Shown piece by piece: positions 17,840-24,880 of a DNA stretch of 64,000 bases (position 1 is the stretch's first letter; each line of letters starts with the position of its first letter). The stretch is from Caulobacter sp. UNC358MFTsu5.1 (GTDB lineage Bacteria > Pseudomonadota > Alphaproteobacteria > Caulobacterales > Caulobacteraceae), in the NCBI RefSeq assembly GCF_000712075.1, contig NZ_JONW01000010.1, forward strand, positions 1 to 64,000, given 5' to 3'. The position numbers were made by a program, and so were the translations under genes. The notes beneath the pieces were generated by a model. That model did not search any database, was not told where the DNA came from, and saw only the letters and a program-made list of their open reading frames with translations.

Positions 17840-18820
17840 TTGTTCAATCGCCGGGGAACCCTGGCCACCTTGACGGGCGGCCTGCTGACATCGTTGCTGG
17901 CCAGCGCCGCCGCGGCCCAGACCAAGCCCGCGAAGGCCCCGATGGACCCCACCGAAGTCCTGCCCCTTTGGCCCGGCGATCCGCCCGGCTCGGCCGGCGT
18001 CACCGCCGTCGAGACGCTGATCGACCGCACCGTCGCCGGCGGCCTGCGCGACCGCGCCGTCACCCACACCCGCAAGCCGACCCTGACCGTGTTCCGCCCG
18101 GCCAAGCCGAACGGCGCGGCGGTGGTGCTGATGCCCGGCGGCGGCTACGAGCGCGTGGTCACCGACAAGGAGGGCTTCGAGACCGCCCGCTGGCTGGCCG
18201 ATCACGGCTACACCTGCTTCGTCCTGCTGTACCGCCTGCCCGGCGACGGCTGGGGCGCGGGTCCTGACGCGCCGCTGCAGGACGCCCAGCGCGGCCTGCG
18301 CCTGGCCCGCTCGAAGGCCAAGGCCCTGGGCTTCGACCCCGCCCGCGTGGCGATCATGGGCTTCTCGGCCGGCGGGCACCTGGCCGCCAGCCTGACCGTG
18401 CGCTTCGAGGCCAAGGTCTATGATCGCGCCGACGCCGTCGACGACCTGTCGGCCCGTCCGGACCTGTCCTGCCTGATGTATCCGGTGGTCTCGATGGCCG
18501 ACGGCCCGGTCCACGCCGGTTCGCGCAAGCAGCTGCTGGGCGCCTCGCCCAGCCCGGAGCAGATCACGGCCTATTCGCCCGACCAGACCGTGACCGGCCG
18601 CGAGCCGCCGGTGATCCTGGTCCACGCCGCCGACGACAAGACCGTGCCGGTGGCCAACACGATCATGATGTTCACCGCCCTGCGCGCCAAGGCGATCCCG
18701 GCCGAGATGCACGTCTTCGAGGAAGGCGGCCACGGCTTTGGCCTGCGCTCGATCGCCGGCAAGACGGTGGCGGCCTGGCCGGACCTGTTCGTGGCCTTCG
18801 CCAAGCGTCACGGAATCTAG
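17840..18820 (+). CDS. Secreted alpha/beta hydrolase, carbohydrate acetylesterase-like
   Basis: 326 residues starting at TTG with AGGGAGG 6 bases upstream. An arginine pair (RRGTLATLTGG) and hydrophobic segment form an export signal ending AAAAQ. The catalytic elements are clear: MPGGGY (oxyanion loop), GFSAGGHL (nucleophile Ser), HAADDKTVP (Asp) and EGGHGFGL (His). This arrangement is shared by BD-FAE-like and xylan/pectin acetylesterases, so removal of acetyl groups from plant polysaccharide is the likely role. A TGACACCGGTG-type operator candidate in front links it to the pectin genes downstream. Confidence 0.82.
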   Translation: MFNRRGTLATLTGGLLTSLLASAAAAQTKPAKAPMDPTEVLPLWPGDPPGSAGVTAVETLIDRTVAGGLRDRAVTHTRKPTLTVFRPAKPNGAAVVLMPGGGYERVVTDKEGFETARWLADHGYTCFVLLYRLPGDGWGAGPDAPLQDAQRGLRLARSKAKALGFDPARVAIMGFSAGGHLAASLTVRFEAKVYDRADAVDDLSARPDLSCLMYPVVSMADGPVHAGSRKQLLGASPSPEQITAYSPDQTVTGREPPVILVHAADDKTVPVANTIMMFTALRAKAIPAEMHVFEEGGHGFGLRSIAGKTVAAWPDLFVAFAKRHGI

Positions 18821-18871
18821 GCTTTCCGTGCCCATGGTGTTCGCCGGGACCGTGGATAGGGGGCTTTGTCC

Positions 18872-19285
18872 ATGATGATGCTTGTCGCGCTGCTGGCCGT
18901 CTCGACGGGCTCGACCACGGCGGTCGACGACCTTCGGGCCCACCTGCCCAAGCCGACCTTCCCGTCCTACACCCAACACGCCGACTCCGACCGCCTGGGT
19001 GTCAGTCTCGCCGAGACCCGCCTGAAGCTGTGGGGCGGCTTCGGCGGCGAGAGGGTCGAGATGAAGTCCCTGGCCATGGTCTGGACGCTGGGGCGGACCA
19101 AGGTCTACAGCCGCAAGGGCGACTATCGCGCCCTGACCCAGCGCCATCTCTACGCGGATCGCGACGGCGACGGCCTGGTCGACGCCGGGGCGCTGTACAA
19201 TCCCAGGACCGGCGTCGTTTCGGCCGACTGGAACTGCGACGGCAAGGGCGACCAGATCCTGGCCGCCTTCCAGCCCAAGGACTAG
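18872..19285 (+). CDS. Small secreted protein with DxDxDG calcium-type loops, unknown function
   Basis: 137 residues; start ATG 18872 has AGGGGG about 9 bases upstream. A short hydrophobic signal (MLVALLAVSTG) is followed by a mature protein without known domain. Residues near the end contain ADRDGDGLVDAG and NCDGKGDQ, resembling calcium-binding DxDxDG loops such as those of dockerin or thrombospondin-3 repeats. I do not recognise the family. It overlaps the WYL regulator tail-to-tail by 4 bases (CTAG). It follows the esterase by about 50 bases and may be co-transcribed. Confidence 0.65.
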   Translation: MMMLVALLAVSTGSTTAVDDLRAHLPKPTFPSYTQHADSDRLGVSLAETRLKLWGGFGGERVEMKSLAMVWTLGRTKVYSRKGDYRALTQRHLYADRDGDGLVDAGALYNPRTGVVSADWNCDGKGDQILAAFQPKD

Positions 19286-20001
19286 CAGCTTCCGCCGTTG
19301 GCCTCGCGCCAGCGCTTGCGCTCCTCCTCCAGCGCCCGCTGCCATTTCGCCCGCAGCACGCCGGGCCGCTGGCCGTGGCGTTCGTCCAGGAACTCGGCGT
19401 GCTCGACCCGGTCGGTGCGGAAGTTGCGGAAGTCGTTGCGCAGCTCGCACCAGGCGATCAGCAGGCGGACGGTCTCCAGATAGCCCACCGTCACCGGCCA
19501 GACGACGCGCTGGCTGACCGCGCCCTTCTCGTCGCGATAGTCCAGGCGGATCTTGCGGCCGGCGTGGATCCAGGCCCGGGTCTGGGCGATGTCGATCCCG
19601 TCGGGCAGGGCCTTCCAGGCGCGCGAGGCCTCGGTGGCCGGCTGCAGGACGTAAGGGCGCAACTGTTCGGGGACGGCGGCGGCGATCTTGGCGATCAGGT
19701 CGTTGGCGGCCGTGGCCAGGACGGGATCGCCGCGTCCGGCGACCCACTGGGCCCCCAGCACGGCGGCCTCGATCTCGTCGGGTGTCAGCATCAGGGGCGG
19801 CATGTCGTATCCGGCCTCCAGCACGTAGCCGACGCCCGCCTCGCCGCGGATGGGCGCCCTCTGGCCGATCAGGGCGGCGATATCGCGATAAACGCTGCGT
19901 TTGGAGGTCTCCAGCTCGGACGCCATGGCGTCGGCCGTCACCGGCTGGCGGCTGCGGCGGAGGATCTGGATGATCTGGAAAAGGCGTTCGGCGCGTCTCA
20001 T
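19282..20001 (-). CDS. YafY-type HTH/WYL-domain transcriptional regulator
   Basis: About 239 residues from MRRAERLFQIIQIL, the usual start of this family; an in-frame ATG 11 codons earlier is possible. The N-terminal DeoR-like HTH (TADAMASELETSKRSVYRDI) is followed by a spacer and the WYL domain (IRLDYRDEKGAVSQRVVWP, GYLETVRLLIAWCELRNDFRNF), which binds small ligands or nucleic acid. It is divergent from the GST-like gene and separated from it by a strong palindrome at 20023, so it probably represses that gene and itself. Confidence 0.88.
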   Translation of the reverse strand: MRRAERLFQIIQILRRSRQPVTADAMASELETSKRSVYRDIAALIGQRAPIRGEAGVGYVLEAGYDMPPLMLTPDEIEAAVLGAQWVAGRGDPVLATAANDLIAKIAAAVPEQLRPYVLQPATEASRAWKALPDGIDIAQTRAWIHAGRKIRLDYRDEKGAVSQRVVWPVTVGYLETVRLLIAWCELRNDFRNFRTDRVEHAEFLDERHGQRPGVLRAKWQRALEEERKRWREANGGSC

Positions 20002-20022
20002 GGCTTCACTGTGCTCGACCGA

Positions 20023-20044
20023 TGCTGACAGCATGCTGGCAGCA
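20023..20044. promoter_or_regulatory. Operator candidate of the WYL regulator
   Basis: Two abutting 11-bp palindromic units, TGCTGACAGCA then TGCTGGCAGCA, make a 22-bp near-perfect palindrome in the divergent promoter between the WYL regulator and the GST-like gene. Confidence 0.6.
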
Positions 20045-20138
20045 GGATGGCGGTAGCGTCCGATTGTCGCAATACGGCGGCTTCCAGAGGCGGCTCGGAA
20101 GCCCGCCCAAGCGGCTCGCTCAACAGGGAGAGACCACC

Positions 20139-20864
20139 ATGATCACGCTCTACTGCGCCGGACCCGCCTACGGCCTGCCCGAGGGCAGCCCCTATGTCAC
20201 CAAGACCGAGATCCACCTGAAGATGGCGGGCCTCTGGTACGAGAAGGTCCCGGCCCATCCCGAGACCTCGCCCAAGGGCCAGCTGCCGTGGATCGACGAC
20301 GACGGGATCAAGGTCGCCGACTCCACCTTCATCCGCGCCTATATCGAGCGCAGCTACGGCGTCGACCTGGACGCGGGCCTGACCAAGGCCCAGCGCGGCC
20401 AGGCCTGGGCGATCGAGCGGATGGTCGAGAACCACCTGGGCTGGGCCAGCTGCTATTTCCGGTTCTTCGACGACGACAATTTCGCCAAGGGTCCGGCGCG
20501 CTGGTTCGACGGCATGCCCGGCGAGGCGCGGGCCGACGCCATCGACGGGCTGCTGGACACGGTGCAGACCACCCTGAAGTCCGTCGGCATGGGCCGCCAT
20601 TCGCCCGACGAGATCGTGGAGCTGGGCGCCTGGTCGCTGAACGCCCTGTCGGAGATGCTGGGCAACAAGTCGTTCATGATGGGCCACCGGCCCACCAGCG
20701 TCGACGCCATCGTCTTCGCCATCCTGGCCCAGATCCTGACGCCGTTCTTCGACTCGCCGCTGCGCCGCCGGGCCGAGGCCCTGCCCAACCTGGTGGCCTT
20801 CGCCGAGCGGATGATGGCGGGCTACTACCCCGACTTCGCGCCGGAAGTGCGGGCGGCGGCGTGA
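20139..20864 (+). CDS. Glutathione S-transferase-like protein (Fax/metaxin type)
   Basis: 241 residues; ATG 20139 with GGGAG 8 bases upstream. The N-terminal thioredoxin-like part (ITLYCAGPAYGLPEGSPYV, then KMAGLWYEK, GQLPWIDDDG) and the all-helical C-terminal half (MGHRPTSVDAIVFAIL) match the GST_N_4/GST_C_6 pair of failed-axon-connection-type proteins. These usually lack classical glutathione conjugation activity, and their role in bacteria is unknown. The divergent WYL regulator and shared palindrome suggest induction by a toxic or stress compound (inferred). Confidence 0.82.
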   Translation: MITLYCAGPAYGLPEGSPYVTKTEIHLKMAGLWYEKVPAHPETSPKGQLPWIDDDGIKVADSTFIRAYIERSYGVDLDAGLTKAQRGQAWAIERMVENHLGWASCYFRFFDDDNFAKGPARWFDGMPGEARADAIDGLLDTVQTTLKSVGMGRHSPDEIVELGAWSLNALSEMLGNKSFMMGHRPTSVDAIVFAILAQILTPFFDSPLRRRAEALPNLVAFAERMMAGYYPDFAPEVRAAA

Positions 20865-20869
20865 GAAGG

Positions 20870-21038
20870 CTCCCTCTCCCATGGGGAGAGGGCGGGGCCC
20901 GCGCCGAAGGCGTGGGAGGGTGAGGGGGTACGACGTTCGACGGCGTGCCGGCAAAGCGACTGAGAGAAAGCGGTGAGGGTGTAACCCCTCACCCTCCCAA
21001 GCTGCGCTTGGGTCCCTCCCTCTCCCTCTGGGAGAGGG
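20870..21038. repeat. REP-like inverted-repeat element rich in CCCTCTCCC
   Basis: Left arm about 20870-20927 and right arm about 20984-21038 are imperfect inverted repeats (GGGAGGGTGAGGGG against CCCCTCACCCTCCC). Each end has its own CCCTCTCC/GGAGAGGG hairpin. It lies between convergent genes and reaches within 7 bases of the small gene's stop codon, so it could also act as a bidirectional terminator or mRNA end. Confidence 0.65.
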
Positions 21039-21044
21039 CGCCCC

Positions 21045-21239
21045 TCAGCGGTCCTGCACGTTGCCGGAATGGCTGGTGTTCTGGCGCAGGTTGCCGTGGC
21101 GGCCCTGCTCCTGAAGGTTCACGTCGGCGTTGCCGGGATCGGGCGACTGCAGGTCGTCGTGACCGCTCTGGCCTTCGATCTGCGGTTTCTGGCCCTTGAA
21201 GGCCCGTTGCTCGGGCGGGATGGGCGGGGCTTTGGACAT
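21045..21239 (-). CDS. Small conserved alphaproteobacterial protein, unknown function
   Basis: 64 residues, hydrophilic, no signal or membrane segment: begins MSKAPPIPPEQRAFKGQKP and has a Gly/Asn/Gln-rich second half (GNADVNLQEQGRHGN, ending GNVQDR). GGAGGAACCCG stands right before ATG 21239, a strong ribosome site. The DANINLKQQGRxGN-type motif is one I associate with a widespread small hypothetical protein of alphaproteobacteria, probably intrinsically disordered. No function is known to me. Confidence 0.7.
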   Translation of the reverse strand: MSKAPPIPPEQRAFKGQKPQIEGQSGHDDLQSPDPGNADVNLQEQGRHGNLRQNTSHSGNVQDR

Positions 21240-21417
21240 CGGGTTCCTCCATGTCTCGCCCTTTGTGAACCGATGCGCGGCCGGTGAAGTTCCTCCGGTC
21301 ACGGTTCGGACGCCCTTGGAAAAATGGGGCGCGGAGACGGGCGGAAACGGCGGTTGGCCATCGCCGGAATCGGCGTTGCGATGCTATCTAAGGGCGTGAT
21401 CGGGATAGGACGCCCCC

Positions 21418-22197
21418 TTGTCGGATTCAGCCGCCCCCCAAGTCTCCGCCGCGGCGGATCGCGCCAGCCAGACCCTGCATCGGGCCCTGGACATCCTGGA
21501 AGCCGTGGCCGAGGGCGCCCATAGCCTCAAGGCCTTCGAGGAGCGGGTCGGCCTGACCCGCAGCACCACCCATCGCCTGGCCTCGGCCCTGGTCGATCGC
21601 GGCCTGCTGTCGGCGGTCGGGCGCGACTATCGGCTGGGCGGCCGGCTGGTCCAGCTGGGCCACCAGGCCAGCGAGCGGCTGGGGGTGGCCGAGGTGGCGC
21701 GGCCGGTGCTGGCGGCCCTGGCGGCCGACACCCAGGACGCGGCCAACCTGGGGACGCCGTCCGGCGACGACGTGCTCTATGTCGCCCAGGTCCCCGGCCG
21801 GCGCCGGCTGGAGATTCGGCACCGGGTGGGCGACCGCAACCGCATCCGCGACACGGCCCTGGGCCGCGCCCTGCTGATCGACGCCTCGCCGCAGCGTTGG
21901 GCGGCCCTGTTCGCCGACGCGCCGGACGCGCCGCAAGCGGCGGCCTTCCAGCGCGACATGGAGGCCGCCCGACAGACCGGCCACGCGCTGCACCTGGAGG
22001 ACGGGGGCGACAGCATCCGCTGCATCGCCGCCCCGATCCGCGACGCCAGCGGCGCGATCGTCGCCGCCATCAGCCTGTCCAGCGTCCCGCAGTACATGGA
22101 CGAGGCGCGGATGGCCGAGCTGGTCCCCCAGGTGGTCGCGGCCGCCCTGGAGATCGGCATGGCCCTGGGGTTCAACCCGTCGCGCCTGGCCCCCTAG
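21418..22197 (+). CDS. IclR family transcriptional regulator
   Basis: 259 residues from TTG 21418 with AGGA 7 bases upstream. The N-terminal winged HTH is ALDILEAVAEGAHSLKAFEE plus LTRSTTHRLASALVDRGLL; the C-terminal effector (GAF-like) domain shows the usual VLYVAQVPG, DTALGRALL, IRCIAAPIRDASGAIVAAIS and the final helix. It converges on rhaT with a shared CTAG. By position the likely targets are the rhaT/uxaC genes; IclR members such as KdgR control pectin-sugar catabolism, which fits, but the ligand is inferred. Confidence 0.88.
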   Translation: MSDSAAPQVSAAADRASQTLHRALDILEAVAEGAHSLKAFEERVGLTRSTTHRLASALVDRGLLSAVGRDYRLGGRLVQLGHQASERLGVAEVARPVLAALAADTQDAANLGTPSGDDVLYVAQVPGRRRLEIRHRVGDRNRIRDTALGRALLIDASPQRWAALFADAPDAPQAAAFQRDMEAARQTGHALHLEDGGDSIRCIAAPIRDASGAIVAAISLSSVPQYMDEARMAELVPQVVAAALEIGMALGFNPSRLAP

Positions 22198-23288
22198 CCG
22201 CCCAGGCGGTTGCCGTAGCCGATGATCACCGTGGCGCCGACCAGCAGGGCCACGCCGGTCCAGACCATGGCCTTGACCCCTGGACGGGCGTCCTTCCATT
22301 CGCGGAAGGCGAAGCCCCACAGCGTGCCGAAGATGATGATCGAGGCCATGTGCAGGGTCCAGCTGGAGAAGCCGAACCGGCCCATCTGGCTCTCGCCCAT
22401 CGTGTAGAAGAAGAACTGGAAGTACCAGGCCGTGCCCGCCACCGCGCACAGCAGGTAGTTGGCCGCCAACGGCGAGCGCTTCAGCGCGGCGACCTCGGGC
22501 TTGTCGGCCGCCTCGGCGGGGCTGACCGCGCCCAGCCACTGGCCGGCGCTGCGGTTCTTGAAGATCAGCCAGGCGCACCAGACGCCGTTGGTGATCAGGC
22601 CGCCGAACATCACCAGGCACAGGGTGGGCAGGCCGGTCCACAGCGGGCCGGTGCCGGCCGCCGCGGTCAGGGCCTTGATCGGCTCGCCGGCCGACAGGCC
22701 GAAGGCGAAGCAGGCCGACATGATCCCCGAGAACACCGCCACGGCGATGCCCTTGCGGAAGTCGAACTCGGCGACGGCGGCCTTCTTCTGCTCGGGCGAC
22801 AGGGCGGCGTCCTTCTTGGCCCCGGCCCAGGCGACCACGACGATGCCGGCCAGGGTGACCAGCAGGCCCAGCAGGATGATCCGCCCCGACAGCGTACCCA
22901 TCAGGGTCTCGCCGAACTGGCCCCGGACGAGCGGTGGGACCAGGGTGCCGAACACCGTGCACAGGCCCAGCACCACGGCCATGCCCAGCGACAGGCCGAG
23001 ATACCGCATGGTCAGGCCGTAGGTCAGGCCGCCGAAGCCCCACAGCACGCCGAACATCACGCACAGCCCGACGATCTTCGGCGGGACCTGGGCCATCACG
23101 CCCAGCAGGTCGTGGGTCTGGAGGGCGGCGAACAGCCAGGGGGCCAGCAGCCAGCTGAAGATCCCGCCGGTCAGCCAGAAGATCTCCCACGACCAGCGGC
23201 GCACGCCGCGATAGGGGACGTAGAAGCTGGCGGACGACAGCCCGCCCAACCAGTGAAACAGCACGCCGAGCAGCGGGTTGGGTGTCAT
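22194..23288 (-). CDS. rhaT: L-rhamnose-proton symporter
   Basis: 364 residues, about 10 membrane helices, the right length for RhaT. Recognisable family stretches include LLGVLFHWLGGLSSASFYVP, WLTGGIFSWLLAPWL, GVLWGFGGLTYGLTMRYLG, FRKGIAVAVFSGIMSACF and WYFQFFFYTMGESQMG. It imports L-rhamnose across the inner membrane with a proton. Rhamnose is half of the rhamnogalacturonan-I backbone, in keeping with the GH28, CE12 and uxaC genes around it. It follows uxaC on the same strand but has a promoter-like sequence of its own in the 72-base gap. Confidence 0.93.
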   Translation of the reverse strand: MTPNPLLGVLFHWLGGLSSASFYVPYRGVRRWSWEIFWLTGGIFSWLLAPWLFAALQTHDLLGVMAQVPPKIVGLCVMFGVLWGFGGLTYGLTMRYLGLSLGMAVVLGLCTVFGTLVPPLVRGQFGETLMGTLSGRIILLGLLVTLAGIVVVAWAGAKKDAALSPEQKKAAVAEFDFRKGIAVAVFSGIMSACFAFGLSAGEPIKALTAAAGTGPLWTGLPTLCLVMFGGLITNGVWCAWLIFKNRSAGQWLGAVSPAEAADKPEVAALKRSPLAANYLLCAVAGTAWYFQFFFYTMGESQMGRFGFSSWTLHMASIIIFGTLWGFAFREWKDARPGVKAMVWTGVALLVGATVIIGYGNRLGG

Positions 23289-23304
23289 GGCGTCGTCCCC
23301 TCCG

Positions 23305-23364
23305 GTGAGATCTAAAGTCTCACATTATGGAATAATATCTTATAGTTTGGAGTTTGAGCGTCAA
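23305..23364 (-). promoter_or_regulatory. Promoter and inverted-repeat operator of rhaT
   Basis: On the minus strand, TTGACG (23364-23359), a 16-base spacer and TAAGAT (23342-23337) look like a sigma70 promoter. Downstream, GTGAGA-7-TCTCAC (23323-23305) forms an inverted repeat immediately before the GGAGGGG ribosome site. The stretch is markedly AT-rich. Control by the neighbouring IclR protein is inferred. Confidence 0.5.
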
Positions 23365-24812
23365 CCCGCCGCGACGGGCCGGGCCCAGTCGGGTCGTTGG
23401 TCGAGTTTGTAGGCGCGTTTGGGCAGGGTGTAGGTGAGGTCGACGATGAGCTCGGCGGCCTCGACCTCGTCCATGCGGTGCTCGGCGACCATGCGGGCCA
23501 GGAACGCGCTGTCGACGCGGCGGGCCACGTCGTGGCGGGCGGGGATGGACAGGAACGCGCGGGTGTCGTCGTTGAAGCCGACGGTGTTGTAGAAGCCGGC
23601 GGTCTCGGTGACCTGCTCGCGGAACCGCATCATGCCCTCGGGGCTGTCGTGGAACCACCAGGACGGGCCCAGCTTCAGCACCGGATAGTGCCCGGCCAGC
23701 GGAGCCAGCTCCCGGCTGTAGACCGTCTCGTCCAGGGTGAAGAGGATGATCGACAGGCGCGGGTCGTTGCCGAACTTGGTCAGCAGCGGCTTGAGCGCCT
23801 CGACATATTCGGTGCGCATGGGGATGTCGGCGCCCTTGTCGCGACCGTGCGAGGCCAGCAGGCCGACATTGTGGTTGCGGTGCGAGCCGGGGTGGATCTG
23901 CATCACCAGGCCGTCGTCCAGGCTCATGCGGGCCATCTCGGTCAGCATCTGGGCGCGGAACAGCTCGGCCTTGGCCGGCGTGACATCGCCCTTCAGCAGG
24001 CTCTGGAACAGGGCCTCGGCCTCGACGGCCGACAGGTCGGCGGTGGCGGCGGTCGGGTGGCCGTGGTCCGAAGACGTGGCCCCGGCGGCGATGAAGGCCT
24101 GACGCCGCACGCGGTGGCCCTCCAGATAGCCCTTCCAGGTCGTGACGTCCTGGCCCGAGACCTCGGCGAAGCGCTCGAACGAGCGGCCGAAGCGCTCATC
24201 CTCGAAGTCGATGACCGCGTCGGGGCGATAGGCGGTGACCACGTGGCCGCCCCAGCCGCTCTCGCGGATGGCCTTGTGGTGCTCGAGCCGATCCTGCGGG
24301 CCCTCGGTGGTGGCCAGGGTCTCGATATTGAAGCGGTCGAAGAGGGCCCGGGGCCGGAACGCCTCGGTGGCCAGGGCTTCGTTGATGGTGTCGAAATAGA
24401 GGTCGGAGGTCTCCGCGCTCAGGAACACCTTGAACCCAAACACCTGGCTGAACACGTGGTTGAGCCACAGCCACGACGGCGTGCCACGGAAGAGGTGGAA
24501 GTTCTGGGCCAGCAGCCGCCAGGCCTCGCGCGGGTCGGTGCTGGGCACGCCGGCCTTGGAGCGCACCTTCAGCGCGTCCAGCGAGACGCCCTGGCTGTAG
24601 AGCATGCGGAAGAGATAGTGGTCCGGCGCCAGCAACAGATCGGTGGCGTCCTCGAACGGGGCGTTGGTCGCGAACCAGGCCGGATCGGTGTGGCCGTGCG
24701 GGCTGATGATCGGCAGGGCCTTGACCTGGCCGTACAGCGCCCGGGCGATCCCCCGCGTGCGCTCGTCGGCCGGGAACAGGCGGTCGTCGTGAAAAACCAG
24801 AGGCCGGGTCAT
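23361..24812 (-). CDS. uxaC: Uronate isomerase
   Basis: 483 residues, close to the usual 470 of UxaC. It converts D-galacturonate to tagaturonate (and glucuronate to fructuronate), the first cytosolic step for uronates. The N-terminal ISPHGHTDPAWFA holds the amidohydrolase HxH pair (H39, H41); further family features are YLFRMLYSQGVSLDAL, TTEGPQDRLEHHKAIRE, VMQIHPGSHRNHN, KLGPSWWFHDSPEGM and the late GFNDDTRAFLSIPARHD. The start at 24812 is the first in-frame ATG matching the family N-terminus. It lies 68 bases after the six-hairpin glycosidase gene, in the same operon. Confidence 0.95.
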   Translation of the reverse strand: MTRPLVFHDDRLFPADERTRGIARALYGQVKALPIISPHGHTDPAWFATNAPFEDATDLLLAPDHYLFRMLYSQGVSLDALKVRSKAGVPSTDPREAWRLLAQNFHLFRGTPSWLWLNHVFSQVFGFKVFLSAETSDLYFDTINEALATEAFRPRALFDRFNIETLATTEGPQDRLEHHKAIRESGWGGHVVTAYRPDAVIDFEDERFGRSFERFAEVSGQDVTTWKGYLEGHRVRRQAFIAAGATSSDHGHPTAATADLSAVEAEALFQSLLKGDVTPAKAELFRAQMLTEMARMSLDDGLVMQIHPGSHRNHNVGLLASHGRDKGADIPMRTEYVEALKPLLTKFGNDPRLSIILFTLDETVYSRELAPLAGHYPVLKLGPSWWFHDSPEGMMRFREQVTETAGFYNTVGFNDDTRAFLSIPARHDVARRVDSAFLARMVAEHRMDEVEAAELIVDLTYTLPKRAYKLDQRPDWARPVAAG

Positions 24813-24880
24813 GGAACTGCACCTGGAAAAAGGGCGGCCGACGCCGGGACGCCGGCCGCAGGGGGAGGACGAAAGGGGGT

